Positions 11,401-23,210 of a stretch of 64,000 bases of DNA are shown here, in pieces; position 1 is the stretch's first letter; every line of letters starts with the position of its first letter. The stretch lies in the NCBI GenBank assembly GCA_003116995.1, contig BDSL01000057.1:248001-312000 (forward strand). The letters run 5' to 3'. This stretch comes from Yamagishiella unicocca (Eukaryota; Chlorophyta; Chlorophyceae; Chlamydomonadales; Volvocaceae). The position numbers and the translations under genes were made by a program. The notes beneath the pieces are model-generated. The model did no database searches, was not told the DNA's origin, and saw nothing but the letters and a program-made list of their open reading frames with translations.

Positions 11401-14400
11401 ATGTCACGCCGCACATCCCTAGTTGGGCTCGCGTTTCTGCTGGTGGCAGCATCTTGGTGAGTACAGGGAAATGGTCATCGACAACTTTGATTTCATAACT
11501 TGGAGCCTATCTATGATGCAATGCACACGTCCTATGGTATCCTGTCGAGTTGCATTTGTTTTGTTTCAGTCTCGTTGGACAGGGGTGGACGTCATGCCGC
11601 TCTCTGGATCGCCTACAAACTGACAGCGGCTGCCTCGATGCATTCCATCACGCTTTCTGCTTGCAGGACGTCAACAGCATTCGCTGAGGTTGACATTGAT
11701 GTGGAGGAACCGTTGGGTGACCCCAACATTTTCCCCTTCTGCAATTGCGATAGGACAGCCGGGACGTACACTGCTGGACCCAACATAATTGCAAGGGGCA
11801 GCGGGACGTATTGCTTTACCATTAGTGTTCCCAAGACCTGCGATGGCCTGCCCACGCCGAACAACAGGACGTGTTGCAACTCCGAGCTAAAGAAGATCGA
11901 GGTATGGTACGCGAAATGCTAACGAACCTGTTACGAGCGGCGGGGGCGTTCAATCTCGTTCGTTGTATGGCGTTGCATCTCTGTTTCATGCGTGATGTCT
12001 TCGCAGTAGTTTAGTATCCCACTAAATGAAGGAGCACTAAATTGGCGTGCCCGCCTTTCGTAACTTCGCAGTTCAATGTGTACAGATCTTGTGCGGTTAG
12101 CACGGCAACCGTCAAGGCAACCATTGACGGAAAGTTCACCAAGACCGGCCCCTTCTTTACCAAGTACACCGGCACCAACGCCACCGTCCTCAAGCTGACC
12201 AACCTGGACATGAACATCAGCAACGACGGCTCCCTTGTCTGCATCCAGTTGGGTGCTGGCAGGAACAACACGGGATGTGATACGATCGAGGAGCTGTGCA
12301 TTCCCCCCGCCGCCAACCTTGGCGCTGGATCTTGCCGTGTGGCGTTGTTCGGCAGCAACGAACAGTCCGGCTGCTGCCCAACAACCACCATTGTGACGCC
12401 GCGCCCTCCTTCGCCCCGTCCTCCGTCACCTCGTCCCCCGTCGCCCCGACCTCCTCCCCCTCCTCCTTGTGAGCAGTGCATCAACGTTCAGCTGACTCCC
12501 TCGGGCTTCCCATCATTCCTCTTCACCAATGCGAGCTGCATGGCGCTTCAGACCCTCTTGGTTTCTCAGCTAAACGTTCAGATTGCAAACCTGACTGCGT
12601 CGGGGGTGATGAATCCTATGATTCAGCCCTATGCTATCGACCCTAGCTCGTGTTCGCCGACGACCCTCACAATCTGCGGTACTTTCTTCTCTAAGGAGGA
12701 TGGACTTGTTCTCAAGCCTTTCATCGAGTTTCAGTTTGAAGTCGTACTGGGTCTGGTGCTTGACCAGGCCTGCAAGATTTCCTCCTCATACTCTGTCAAG
12801 GTGTCCACTGGCGATGCCGACGGGAGCTGCTTCTATGCCGAGTCGATTAAGTCCTGCGCACCAATACCGATTCCGTTCCCGGACTGCAAGTGAGTGCTTC
12901 TGACTAGGGTAAAACGGGTTTCTCTAAAAAGGGGAAGGACTAAGCGGCTTAAACCAACTGCAATCAGTGTGTGCCACCTTCCGGATCGTACACTGTACAT
13001 GTCCTACATGATATTTCTACTGTCTTCCTGCTTAATTCCAGGTTGATTGGCGCTGATTTATGACATTTGTCAACTCCGATCCCTTATCTTGCCTCCCTCG
13101 TGTGTCCATTGCAGGTGTGATCAGACAAAGGGCATTACCCCCTTCTACACCCTGCCTACCGTTACAATGGAGGCCGGCCGCACAGTGGGCACCACTCAGT
13201 ACTGCTTTTCGATCGGATTGATCCCGGTTGAGTTTCAGCTGCCGGTAAGTATTGTAAAGCATGAGAGCATGAAGGGCGGGTAGGGGCACTCTGATGCCCG
13301 GTACTAATGACGCATTGCTAGTGTGCAATTCGGTGTATCTAGCGCTCCAACGGCCTGCATCCGATCACGCGTAAGGATAGTTCCTTGGAGCTTTGTGTTT
13401 CTTCACTGGGTGCAGCAATAACGCTTTAGTGGGCCTCAGAAGGTATAGCCATCCAACGGATCGCCTGACAAAGAGACGCAGGAAGACGATCAACTCAGTC
13501 GACCGAAATACGGCAAAACACCAGGAATCGTGACAAAGGGCCAACTACCAGGCGGAAGTGCAATTCCCTGTCAGCAGAATATCAATTGCAGCCCAAGCAA
13601 TCCCTTAGCGTTTGAGGGCTTTAGCAGTTCGCCTCAACAAATTGAGCAGGAGCCCCACACCTGATACCCACGAGTGTTTCCCCAATATTGCGTGCCATTC
13701 GATACTGTACGCTTGCAGAGCAACTGCACAGGAACCACCATTCTATCTAAAGCTGAGATTTGGGCAGGTACGTACTCCCTCCCTTGCATAAATCCGCACA
13801 GTTGCTTGTTGAAGATCTGATGTTGAGAAGACCACCCATATATTTTACGCCACCGTCATAAGCATTGTTGTGTTTGTGACAGACTCGACCAAGAAGTCCT
13901 TCCTGAAGGGCGTTAAGATTGCCCCCAGCGGTAGTGCTGTTAAATGGCTGTCCACTTCATGGACTGGCAACTCGCTAAAGGGTAAGAAATTGACTGTCTT
14001 GCCGTGTCGTGTCTTGGTCAGGGCTGTTAGAAACGACTGTCCGTAATTTATCAGGACACTCATGCGCAGCTAGGGACCCGCATTTCCGTACATACACATT
14101 TCCGTACATACGCATTCAAAATACAGCTTATATATACCGGTGTGTTATATGATGTCCCGTGCAGCTACTCCACTCAACTGGTCTACGGCGTTGGCGACCG
14201 GCGGCAAAGTTTGTATCGAGCTTAAAAACACTATATCGCTTGATGACTTCTGCTTGAGCAACGTGTGGTGAGTCTTTGCCTCGGGAGGTTTGGGTCTTTC
14301 TTGCAATCTTGCAAGTCGGCTAGCTAGCCCGTGGATGGCACGATTGAGCTCAAGTTTTTAGGGTTACTCCGGGCTAAGGTCAGGGCAAGGTTACTAGCCG

Positions 14401-14534
14401 ATTGTACATCATGTACGTGTCCTGCCGCTGCGTCTGCTTATGAGTTCGCCATCCGTTTCACCTTGCTGTACAGTCACATGAGCCTATTCAACGACAGCAA
14501 GAAGTGTTGCCCTACCTTCTCCGCCGACCTGTAG
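11401..14534 (+). CDS. Pherophorin B (extracellular matrix glycoprotein)
   Basis: Predicted exons are 11401-11456, 11667-11901, 12072-12889, 13115-13244, 13719-13767, 13883-13981, 14165-14267 and 14474-14534, giving 516 residues. Exon lengths equal those of pherophorin A except exons 3 and 8, and all phases agree. A signal peptide (LVGLAFLLVAAS) precedes two Cys-rich pherophorin domains joined by a repeated PPSPRPPSPR-type linker at about residues 203-230. The N-terminal domain is nearly identical to A, while the C-terminal domain is clearly more diverged. The protein ends KKCCPTFSADL, ten residues before A's added tail would begin. The product is a secreted matrix/cell-wall protein. TGTAA motifs at 14878-14882 and 15000-15004 are candidate polyadenylation signals. 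Confidence 0.9.
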
Positions 14535-16640
14535 TACATTCCTACAGTCCGAATAAGTTCCAAAATAATGAGCAGCATGGTTAAGGCATACATGGCCATG
14601 CCTCAAGACGGTTGCAGGATGATCTACAACGTTTCCCTAGAAATGTGCTAGTTTTAGTTGATCGTACGTTCAGTTATTTTGCAGGGCTATTGCTCGGGCA
14701 GCGTTGATTTTAGGACAGTAGTGATGTTCCTGGCTACGTAATCAGAGTCATGCACTCATGTGTGCATCCATGCACTTCACATTTTTGGTTGCATGAGTAC
14801 GTATGAAGTTTAATAACCCTTATAGCGAAACAAATAGGTGCTTTAGGAAATGAACAATAGGTGCAATACAATAGATTTGTAATCCGTGTCCCCGGTTAAG
14901 AAAATCGGGGAAGTAGCTAGATTTTTTGATAGGTTGGGTTGATTGGAATCTTTGGACAACATGACGCGGTTTAGGGACCGAATGTGGAATGGAGAAGGAT
15001 GTAACAATTCTTATGATCCCACTGATTATCAACGTGAAGAAATATCTGTACCCTACACATGCTTCGTCACGCACGCTGAAGGCCCATGAGCAGGAACGCT
15101 TCAGACAATCCCGACACGTGTCCTCGTATTCGTCTGCACCGATCCGCAGGTCCACATAACTAATAATCGCGGGGTAATCTCTTGCCGGTCATGCAGGTTC
15201 GGCAAATAGTTCCTGTGCCACCTGGGTAATGTGACCGTACTTCTCACCTTGCTTTCCGACTTTCTTACTGTAGTAACAACAGTTACTACGGTACATAGCA
15301 CCTATGGAAAACGAACATCGTAAACCGTGACGGTCATGCAGTCGCCTGCCATGATCTGCAGGTGTTTCACTGTGCGTGCAACCAACGATTTGTCGCTGTA
15401 GTAGTAATTGTTACAGAGCCAGACCACAAGGTAGAGCACACGGGCGCATCGCTGACATGAGAGAAGTAAAGGAACAATGAGAAACCACCCGTCCGAGGTA
15501 CTGTAAACAACCAGAATCCCCGAACAATCAAGGGCCCAGAGAACGTGGCACGTCCTGCCTCAAAATGGCCTGTAAGTCACATAGCAACGTATCACACACT
15601 AAGCTGCCCCAATGACCACAGACTTGGACTGCGGAATGCATGCTCCGCGGTTCGCCTTCAACTGCCTGGCTGCCATGCCACGGACATCCATGCACTCTGG
15701 GTAAACACCCCAGCCACTTAATGATACAGGTGTCATTTGGCCCCACGGTAATAAGCTGCAATCACAAAAAGGCCAGTTGCAAACAGCACGTAGATGCTGA
15801 AACCACACAAATAATGCCCGCCAGACCGACCAAGCGCATTGAAAAAAGCGTGCTTACCTCCTTTTGGAATCCCCAGCACCCACCAGGCTGCCCCCCCAAC
15901 AACAGGATTGCCATTCTCGACAGCTCCGCCACCGTCCCAAGCTTTGTTGGCTGTCCTTATTTTATTTGGCACGATATAGGCTGCGTTCAAGCCGCCAGCC
16001 GCAACGTCCGCTCCAGCGGCAGCCGCTAGAATCGTCGGAATTCGCGAATCGCACGCCCAGGGGCGTACGATAACATACTGACAAGCGCTTTCCTACGCGA
16101 ATCACGGTTGCCTCATTGTACGGCCCAAAATCGACGGCCCATAATATTCCGCCCATAAGCCGCCTACCACCGTTCGCCGCAAATTTCACTGCAACGCAAC
16201 TACAGCTTCTCGATAAATGTAACTTCATTTCCACAACCTGCCACACGGCAACCTCCGAACCGTCGCATCGTACGGCAACCCTCCATGCTGCTACCCCCTG
16301 CCAGAGAACCCTGACCTCATCCCCCAGCTTGCCTTGCCTCATTACAAGACCCCGCCAGGCACGATCAATGTGTGCCCCCACCACCCAGCCTGCCCCCAGC
16401 CTAGGATGCCTGCTGTTTCCAGGTTCCAGCACGTTCCCCCTTGGTGGTAGCACCTACCCTGCTGCCTGCGTACCCGCCTCCCTACACTTCCCTGCTGCCT
16501 GCCTGCCCGCAAGTCTCCCTGCAACCCCATGACGCACGCTGCCGGCTGTGGGCCACGCTCTCCCAGCACCGGCGCCTACAAGTCTGCCAGTCTGCCTTCC
16601 CTGCACCCTGCGCCTACGATGCTCCTGAAGCCTATACATA
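14535..16640. other. Gene-poor region with a LINE A remnant
   Basis: No gene is supported. At about 15395-15500 a degraded LINE A 3' end is visible (AATTGTTACAG, then GGGCGCATCGC). From 16100 to 16630 the DNA is CT-rich on the plus strand and low in complexity. The long open frames there are compositional. Confidence 0.45.
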
Positions 16641-16710
16641 TGCAAGCATACCCCTGCAAGCATACCCCTGCAAGCATACCCCTGCAAGCATACGCGTGCA
16701 AGCATAACCC
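16641..16710. repeat. 14-bp minisatellite, five units
   Basis: The unit TGCAAGCATACCCC repeats five times, the last two with substitutions (CATACGCG, CATAACCC). The unit length is not a multiple of three, so the Lys/His/Thr-rich translations are not evidence for a gene. Confidence 0.9.
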
Positions 16711-17048
16711 CTACCTTACCCCTACACGCCGCCACGTCGCCCAACCGCCGGGCGACCGGGGGGAGGAGGTAAGCTCACTCGCGCAGCCCTTGCGCTGCTG
16801 GTTGCAACGGACATGACACGGCAGGGTTGACGTTTGCTCCTGTTGACACCCAGGAAGCTGTCAGGCGCCCGACTGCCCCAATTCTGGCACCCTACGCCCG
16901 GCCCTCCACGCCCCCTTCCTAGGTGGTAGTTGGAAGTTGACAGGTAGTAGTTAGTAGGTGCCTGGCTGCTGTTGACAGTTGGTAGGTGGATAGTTGCTTA
17001 GTGGTAAATGAAAGTTGATGGGCTTCAAGCCCCTGCCAGCCTGCACAT

Positions 17049-17190
17049 GCAAGCATACCCCTGCAAGCATATGCGTGCAAGCATACCCCTGCAAGCATAT
17101 GCGTGCAAGCATAATTCCTGCAAGCATACCCCTGCAAGCATACGCCTGCAAGCATACCCCTGCAAGCATGCGGCTGCACCCATACCCCTG
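17049..17190. repeat. 14-bp minisatellite, second array
   Basis: The same TGCAAGCATACCCC family appears as about ten more divergent units. It is separated from the first array by about 340 bp of unrelated sequence. Confidence 0.85.
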
Positions 17191-17228
17191 CATGCATACG
17201 TACGCGTGTGTTGCATGCAAGCGTAACC

Positions 17229-17627
17229 CGCACCGCCGAGAGAGAGAGACCGCGTTACAGTGGCCGCACGACAGGCGGCACCCGCCCTTATCCCGGCGGG
17301 AAAGCACTGCGGAAGAGACACGGAACCAAGGTCGGGTACGGGCAACAGCAGGCAAACAGCATCATGCAAAGTCAGCACAAGCGACGGCAGGACACGGCCC
17401 CATGCAGGCCACCCTACCGCCGAGAGAGAGAGAGAGACCGCGTAACCGAGAGAGAGAGAGACCGCGTTACAGTGGCCGCACGACAGGCGGCACCCGCCCT
17501 TATCCCGGCGGGAAAGCACTGCGGAAGAGACACGGAACCAAGGTCGGGTACGGGCAACAGCAGGCAAACAGCATCATGCAAAGTCAGCACAAGCGACGGC
17601 AGGACACGGCCCCATGCAGGCCACCCT
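17229..17627. repeat. Tandem duplication, 212-bp period
   Basis: 17229-17415 and 17441-17627 are nearly identical and offset by 212 bp. Each begins with a GAGAGAGA run followed by CCGCGTTACAGTGGCCG and ends CATGCAGGCCACCCT. The short spacer carries a second GA-rich run, which suggests slippage or unequal exchange at the GA tract. Confidence 0.9.
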
Positions 17628-17804
17628 TACGCGTCAAAACCACCACAAAAGCCCCCATTGGCTCACCTGCCCATCACCCGCACCACTCGTATCTCGAACC
17701 AGCAAAGGTGGCACCAGGAAAGAAAGAACGAAAGAACAAACAGCAGCCAAGGCAGGCTAGCTAGGGCGGCACGGCGCACATGAGCCGACCCCCGGTTACG
17801 AACA

Positions 17805-18052
17805 AAAATGGGTGGTCCACCCCCACGTCACCCCAGTCCTTGCGGGTAAATTTGTTGGGTTGGGGTCCGGGGCTCTCACCCGGTTGGCAGGGCCATACAC
17901 GCCCCTGTTACGGAAGTCGCAGGTCCCCGTGCCAGTACTTCCGTTTACCCCCCCGGAAATGGGTGGCGGTTTGGGTGGGGGGGCCAGGACTTGAACTCTG
18001 GATCTCCTGCCGATTAAGGCTGGGCTTTAGCAGCTAAGCTAACCGGGTAGGA
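17805..18052 (-). mobile_element. tRNA-derived SINE candidate (or decayed tRNA gene)
   Basis: On the minus strand a good RNA polymerase III box A (TAGCTTAGCTG, 18031-18041) is followed at tRNA-like spacing by a box B (GAGTTCAAGTCC, 17987-17998). The would-be acceptor arms do not pair and the T stem is mismatched, so this is not an intact tRNA. Sequence continues downstream to a TTTTT terminator at about 17805-17809, giving a transcript of about 245 nt, the architecture of a tRNA-headed SINE. It lies 58 bp from the real tRNA-Cys on the other strand. No second copy was seen in the window. Confidence 0.5.
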
Positions 18053-18109
18053 GGAGGTTCTCTTGCATTTTATATATAAGATTAAAAACGTAGTTGAACT
18101 GAACATCAC

Positions 18110-18180
18110 GGGTCTCTAGCTCAGTGGTAGAGCAGCTGACTGCAGATCAGCAGGTCTCCGGTTCGATCCCGGAGGGGCCC
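18110..18180 (+). tRNA. tRNA-Cys (GCA)
   Basis: A 71-nt cloverleaf. The 7-bp acceptor stem is GGGTCTC with GGGGCCC (G-T pairs allowed). The D stem is GCTC/GAGC. The anticodon stem GCTGA/TCAGC encloses loop CTGCAGA with anticodon GCA. The T arm is TCCGG-TTCGATC-CCGGA. It has no intron. A T-rich pol III terminator (TTTTT at 18181-18185) follows immediately. CCA is not encoded, as expected for a nuclear gene. Confidence 0.95.
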
Positions 18181-18480
18181 TTTTTAGATTGGATATTATG
18201 ATTCGCCCTCAGAGTAGGTGCCTGACCTTTGCCCCGACCTTTTTTATTCATTCATTTTACATTTTACACCGCGTGAAGTTTAATGGAGTGGCCCGACCCA
18301 TTACACTGTGTGACATTGGAAGCATGGTAGCCGGGACGTTTCCTGCATTTGTGCATACCATCTATGCAGGGTCCACAGGTCGTCTTCCTTATCAATCATG
18401 CAAATCCCCAGATTTGGTAGACAAATGTGAAAACGTGACGCAAAAGGATACTTGTAACAGCCTCAAACTTACGAATTAAG

Positions 18481-18548
18481 TAGTAGTACATGTTACAGTG
18501 GGTTCCAGACCAAAAGGCAGAACCATCGGGCACGTCGCCTGACACTTT
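18481..18548 (-). mobile_element. LINE A 3'-terminal remnant
   Basis: The GTTACAGTGGGTTCCAGACC block and the following CCATCGGGCACGTCGCCTGA repeat the 3' end of LINE A with few changes. It is truncated after about 65 bp. It overlaps the possible polyadenylation region of the FKBP gene, which is read in the same direction (minus-strand TGTAA at 18492-18496). Confidence 0.55.
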
Positions 18549-18836
18549 AGTGTACCGGTACTTGAATTTGCCATGGATCCGAGTGTGCACACAGCCATGG
18601 AAAACCACGCGATTCAACTGCATACAATCTGCCATCGGACATTCGAGGCGCGTGGGTCAGCGGCCCAACAAAAAATCAAATGACGGCCCCTTCGAAAGTG
18701 ACAACATCATTTTTGGGCAAAAATCGCACGACGCCACTCGGAAGTCACAAAAGCAATTGCACTCGATGCTGCCCCTCTCTTTCTGCCCCATCATCGATCA
18801 TGACGCAGCAGTCCGAGGTCCGAGTCGATGCGCTCC

Positions 18837-20888
18837 TTACTCGTCAGCCTCCAAGCCGGGGATGTACAAGAGTTGGACATCGAATACAACAGGGGACGAC
18901 GGCGGGACGGCAGGCCTGGGGGCAGGTACAGAGCTTATGCTTTGGTGCAGGCACCTCTTGCCGCGTAAATTGGGCGCGACATGACATGCTCTGAAAATAT
19001 CTGACCCCGAGGGATCCTCTCCGATGCCACGGCCTGCTGCCTTCACTCATAGCGCAATGGCAAGACCAAACATTATACTAGAAGGTGTACGGACAAGACG
19101 CGGCATGGCATGCCCTGCTGACTTCACATGACACGGCATGACAACCACACGCTATTGCCGAACTCATGCTGTACGGCAAAGCGAAAGCCGCAGACTGTAG
19201 TGCCATGGCGGTAGTATCACCCCGCACTGGTGTCGTACCTGCCAGGAGCCGCCTTAAGACCCTTCGGGAACGCCAGCTCGCCGGGGATGTACAGGCGCCG
19301 CAGACCGCCCGGCTTCATGCTGAGGAGGCCTTCATCCAGGCCGCGGAGGATCTGGCCAGCACCCACGCTGGAATCCGGCGGAGTCCACCAGGATCGGCGG
19401 CAAGGGTGAGTAAAAACACCCGTTACAATAAGACCATGACACGAAATGATAGGAAGGGCATGACCGACGGGGCGTTGGCAGTGCAGAACTGCGAAGGTTG
19501 ACAAGGAGCGCTCCAGGGCCGCATTTCCCTCGGAGTGAAGCCTCACGGACAGTGCAAAACTACCTATGCGGGCCTGGATCGAGTCGCGGGCAAGGCAAGG
19601 CGTACTTACCGAATGTCGTACGGCTTGCCCTTCTCCAGGCTGCTGTCAAACACGCGCAGGTTAGGGGTCATGGCCACGTAGTTGGCCACAACCTGCGAGG
19701 TTGCAGCACACAACCCACACGGCGTACTTTCACGCCGCAGCGGAGAGGTAAGCTGGGAAGTAACTGACAGGCATACCGTACAACTGCACCTGCACCCATG
19801 TCGCGCCTTAGGGTTTAGGGGTTTAGGGTTTTGCCAGGGTTTCGCCGCGCGGTGCATCACGCCTGTCCTCCCAAGGCATTCACTGGCCTAGCACACCGGC
19901 CTCTCACACGCAAACTCGCAAGCTCGCTGTGGAACAAGCGAGCTACCTTCATCGATCCACCACAAGGACTGAACTAACAACGGTGGTTGCGAGCAGCTCC
20001 AGTCTGCGGGTCGCGCTTTGACAGCCCGAGCTCTGTGCATTTGGTGCCCCGGGGTCGCCGCAGCCCGCATCGGCAGCACCTGGAAACCAACGGGGGGGCT
20101 CGGGCCGCTGCCGGTCACGATCTCCTTGTACGTCAGGCCGGAGGGCAGGGTCACCGCCTGGACGTTCTCCAACGAAGCGGTGCACTCCGCGTTGCAGAGC
20201 ATCTTGAACTCCTGCGCCGGGAGCGAGGTCGCCAGCGCAGCCGACTGCGACCTGCAGGAGGCCAGGCACCGTTTTGGGGTGCCGTGTGGTAGGTATGGGT
20301 ATGCCGCCGCTGAGTGTGACACGCATCGTGAGAGATCAGATGAAAGGCAGTCGGGGATCGAAGTGCGGGGGCGATTCATGCTCCCCTGAGTTTAGGATGT
20401 GCATGCCGCTTGGATCCTCTACACGCAGAGAGAGCCAGGGTTTGTTTGGTTTCGGCAGGGGGACATGCGGATGAACACAATCGTAGGGAGGCTGGCGTGG
20501 TGGACATGCTAGGCAGGTAGTGTGGAATGATCCCACAGGGATAGGACTGCATACGTGTACAATTCCTATTAAGCGGGTTAACACAACAGTCGGCCATGGA
20601 AATCGTTTCATGTCATACAACGACATTGCCACTGCTCCGGGCACCATGGTGAAAGTCCCTGCTCTTGTAGGGGTCTGCAAATCCCTTACAAACCCACCCG
20701 GCCAGTACGGCAGCAGCGGCTGCGAGTGCCACAGACTTCTGCAAGAGGCTCCGGCGAGGCACCTGCTCCTGGCGCGCCTGGCAGCAGACGCGCACGGCGC
20801 TTGCGCGACTCCGGCCGGCTAGCGGAGGGTGTACGTGTGGGTAAGGGTAGTGCGCCGGAAACATCAGACGACGGGGATAGTAATCCAC
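18837..20888 (-). CDS. FKB16-4: Thylakoid-lumen FKBP-type peptidyl-prolyl isomerase (FKBP16-4-like)
   Basis: Predicted exons on the minus strand: 20888-20698, 20251-20080, 19692-19610, 19367-19239 and 18915-18837, giving 217 residues with phases that all match. The N-terminus is basic, followed by a twin-Arg motif and hydrophobic stretch (PRRSLLQKSVALAAAAAVL), as for Tat import into the thylakoid lumen, with AALA as a possible cleavage site. The FKBP fold follows: PSGLTYKEIV, GPSPPVGFQV, ANYVAM, VFDSSLEKG, GLDEGLLSMK, RRLYIPGELAFPKGL and a C-terminal SSPVVFDVQLLYIPGLE. This matches plant FKBP16-4 by recall; FKBP16-3 fits less well. Catalytic aromatic residues typical of active PPIases are only partly present, so activity is unclear. 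The first exon's start is the least certain part, since an upstream exon could supply the true Met. Confidence 0.85.
19806..19833. repeat. Telomere-like interstitial repeat
   Basis: TTAGGGTTTAGGGGTTTAGG followed by GTTTT resembles the green-algal TTTTAGGG telomere unit. About three imperfect units lie in an intron of the FKBP gene. Confidence 0.5.
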
Positions 20889-22024
20889 CGTAAGCGTATA
20901 CTATTATTGTAATAGCTGAAAGGTATGGGTTGAATGGATTGGTACCATTCGTCGGCGCACGGTCACAGGTCATGCAAGTGGTGGCGTAACAGTAAGCTCG
21001 CTTGAGACGACCCAAATGGCCCCTGCAGCTAACGTTATACTGTATCTAACATGACATGCATTAAGGCTTACCAACGTTCGGTGCTGCCGAGCGGAAAGCC
21101 TGCAGCCAGACAAGCGATATGGCGAACAAGCAGCGTTAAACACCGCGCGGTGCATCAATTATAACTTGAACATGCTCCAGCGTTTGCATCGGCAGTTAAC
21201 AGCACTTGCCTTCTGTGTGGTCAGCGCCATGGTTATGTTCGGCTTAGCCCTTAGTACCGGCGGATCGGGATTAACCAATAGGTTGCGTTGACCAAGTTAG
21301 GTTGGTTCGCGACCTATCAAGTGCGGAGATTGCGTGGTGTTGTACCACATCCGTGGACTCGTGTGGAGCATGCCGTAGTTTGCATGAATTTTGTGAATGA
21401 AAGTCGTTCCATTAACCCCTTTTATACGAATCTATTGCAAGTTCGATCGCAGGAAGTTGCTACCAGCACTGGGGCTGGAGGCTCTGGGGAAGCCTCTTTT
21501 CTTTGTCAGGCGACACGTATAATGAGGTCCGGCTCGCGGTTACAAGTCCAGGCGTCTTGAAGCGCCGCATGATAACATTGCTGGATAGGTGACTATCCAT
21601 TTGTATTATGGACCCAAGGGCCGCTAAAATGCACGATTTACCCCCCTCTCCCCATGGCTCCCCTCATCCGTAAACAGTAAGATCGGCACCGCGCAGCTCT
21701 CTAACCTAACAGCTTGCTGCATACCGTCACGTGAATCGGTTTTTATTGCGTTGCAAATAAATGCCACGCCGTAGAATCAAAGCACCCACCCGAAGCCCTC
21801 CAGCAGCCGGGAACAGTAGCATGGATAATAAACTCACACGGTGCAAGGCAAAGCAAACAGGAACTAGCATCGCTTACGGACGCGAGCGTGCAGCGTGCAG
21901 CGGCCTCTTGGCCATTGTCCTGCTGTACGACACTCCTCAATGCGTCGACAACGTTCATACCGAGGCCGTAAGGTGGCCACGCACGCTTCGCGAAGTAAAG
22001 GCGGTGCACAGCAAGGGCGTGTTA
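20889..22024. other. Intergenic region, no gene seen
   Basis: There are short open frames only, none with recognisable similarity or codon bias. It may hold the FKBP promoter at its left end. Confidence 0.45.
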
Positions 22025-22625
22025 TTGTGTCGTAATGTGAGGTTTGTTCTCCTTCCTGCGTCTCGTTCAGTGTCAGCCGATGCGCCCGATAGCTTTGCCA
22101 ACGGGTCTGGATGGAGCCCTCTGGAGTCCACGAGTACTACTACGAGCGTGTTCGGGAAGCTGCAGTGCGTGGCCCGCCCTGATGGGTTGTACGAGTGTAC
22201 CAGAGTGTACCAGGGTAGCAGAGTATACACTCAGAGTGTACAGGGGTGCACAGGTCCTCAAGCTGCGCACGGCCGGCCCACAGCGTACGGCACGCCCATC
22301 CATGGACAGATTAAACAAGAAGCAGGGGGAAAAACCTGCACCCCCGCAACCTGGGCCGATCACGAACCCACAATCACGTCAGCCGGCCCCTCACACACAA
22401 GGCGACCGGAAACTACACGCCAGAAAAGGTGCCAAGGCCCCATTGCAGCCCAGCCCTTCCGGGGAAGCCCCAACGCAGCAAACCCCCGAAGAAGGGCCCA
22501 AAACTCCACCACCCGTCACCACCCCACGGCGGATGGCACGATCCTGGAGATCACTCCCCGGAACAATAGGAGGGCCCCCAGACCCCGCCTTCTTCAATGC
22601 TGCAGCCATAAACCATCTGGTCGGT
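22025..22625 (-). mobile_element. LINE A 3' portion, degraded copy
   Basis: It is colinear with 27716-28345. The minus-strand translation gives FMAAALKKAGSGGPP and GLGCNGALAPFLAC, matching FMAAALKRAGAGGPP and GMQWGLGILSC of the 27.7-29.1 kb copy. The 3' end lies near 22025-22090 and is diverged, with an inserted tract of TGTACC-like repeats at 22190-22260. Stops and frameshifts show it is inactive. Confidence 0.55.
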
Positions 22626-22788
22626 ATTCGGGCGGGTCGGGACCGGGACCGGGACCGGACCGCGCTGTCCGCTCTCCCATAGCTCACCGCCTCCCCCAAA
22701 CCGGTTCTGCGAAACGTTTCCGTGCGTCGCGTGGGGTCCTCGCTTCCTGTCATCTCGCCGTAGCCGCTTTAGCTTAGCCGCCAAAGGT

Positions 22789-22898
22789 CATATTACGACC
22801 TTCGGCTTTAGTATCCCCAACCCAGTTCTCCAGCATGCATCTCAAAACGCCTGTTCTAAACGGTTTTTTCGAGCATCCACGGGTCTCCCTCGAGCCCT
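22789..22898 (-). repeat. Dispersed repeat R1, copy 1
   Basis: About 110 bp align with 36368-36476, and the terminal 40 bp align with 32171-32209. Blocks are GCATGCATCTCAAAA, CTAAACGGTTTTT and CCACGGGT. On the minus strand both long copies encode a similar peptide (KKPFRTGVLRCMLENWVG here). It sits between two LINE A fragments. Confidence 0.65.
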
Positions 22899-23210
22899 CT
22901 TTAATCCCGCAGCCATAAACCGGCGCCCAACTTCCATGGCAGTAATAGCAGCCAGGGCCATGCGCACCACGTCCCAGACACAGGGCTACACGGCCGGGGG
23001 GGCCTGTACCAACCAGACCTGCGCCCATGTCACCCCTTCATTAGGCCGGGCCTCTAGTTCGTCAACCACAGCCTGAGCCACCGAGCAGAGCCAGAAATGG
23101 CGCAGGCGAGCGAGGGGAAAACTCCCCTGGACGCTCCCTAGCAGGCGCGCCACACACACAGGAAGCAGCCGCGACCCCCTGAATATGCGAGTATCCCGAG
23201 GAGGGGGATC
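22899..23210 (-). mobile_element. LINE A fragment (post-RT region)
   Basis: The minus-strand sequence matches 28330-28640 in order: DGIPLLG-like peptide near 23200, a Cys-rich block, FW.CSVAQAV-like residues near 23080, and WAQVWLVQ-like residues near 23020. Frameshifts are frequent. R1 and about 170 bp of other sequence separate it from the 22025-22625 fragment. Confidence 0.5.

Noticed and set aside
16116..16816. Long overlapping open frames on both strands around the minisatellites
   Set aside because: They are produced by CT-rich and 14-bp repeated sequence with no stop codons. The repeat length is not divisible by three and no family similarity is visible.
16641..17190. CRISPR-like array
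   Set aside because: Units are directly tandem without spacers, and the organism is a eukaryote.
17975..18052. A second functional tRNA gene next to tRNA-Cys
   Set aside because: A and B boxes are good, but acceptor arms do not pair and the T stem has mismatches, so it was reported as a SINE or decayed tRNA.
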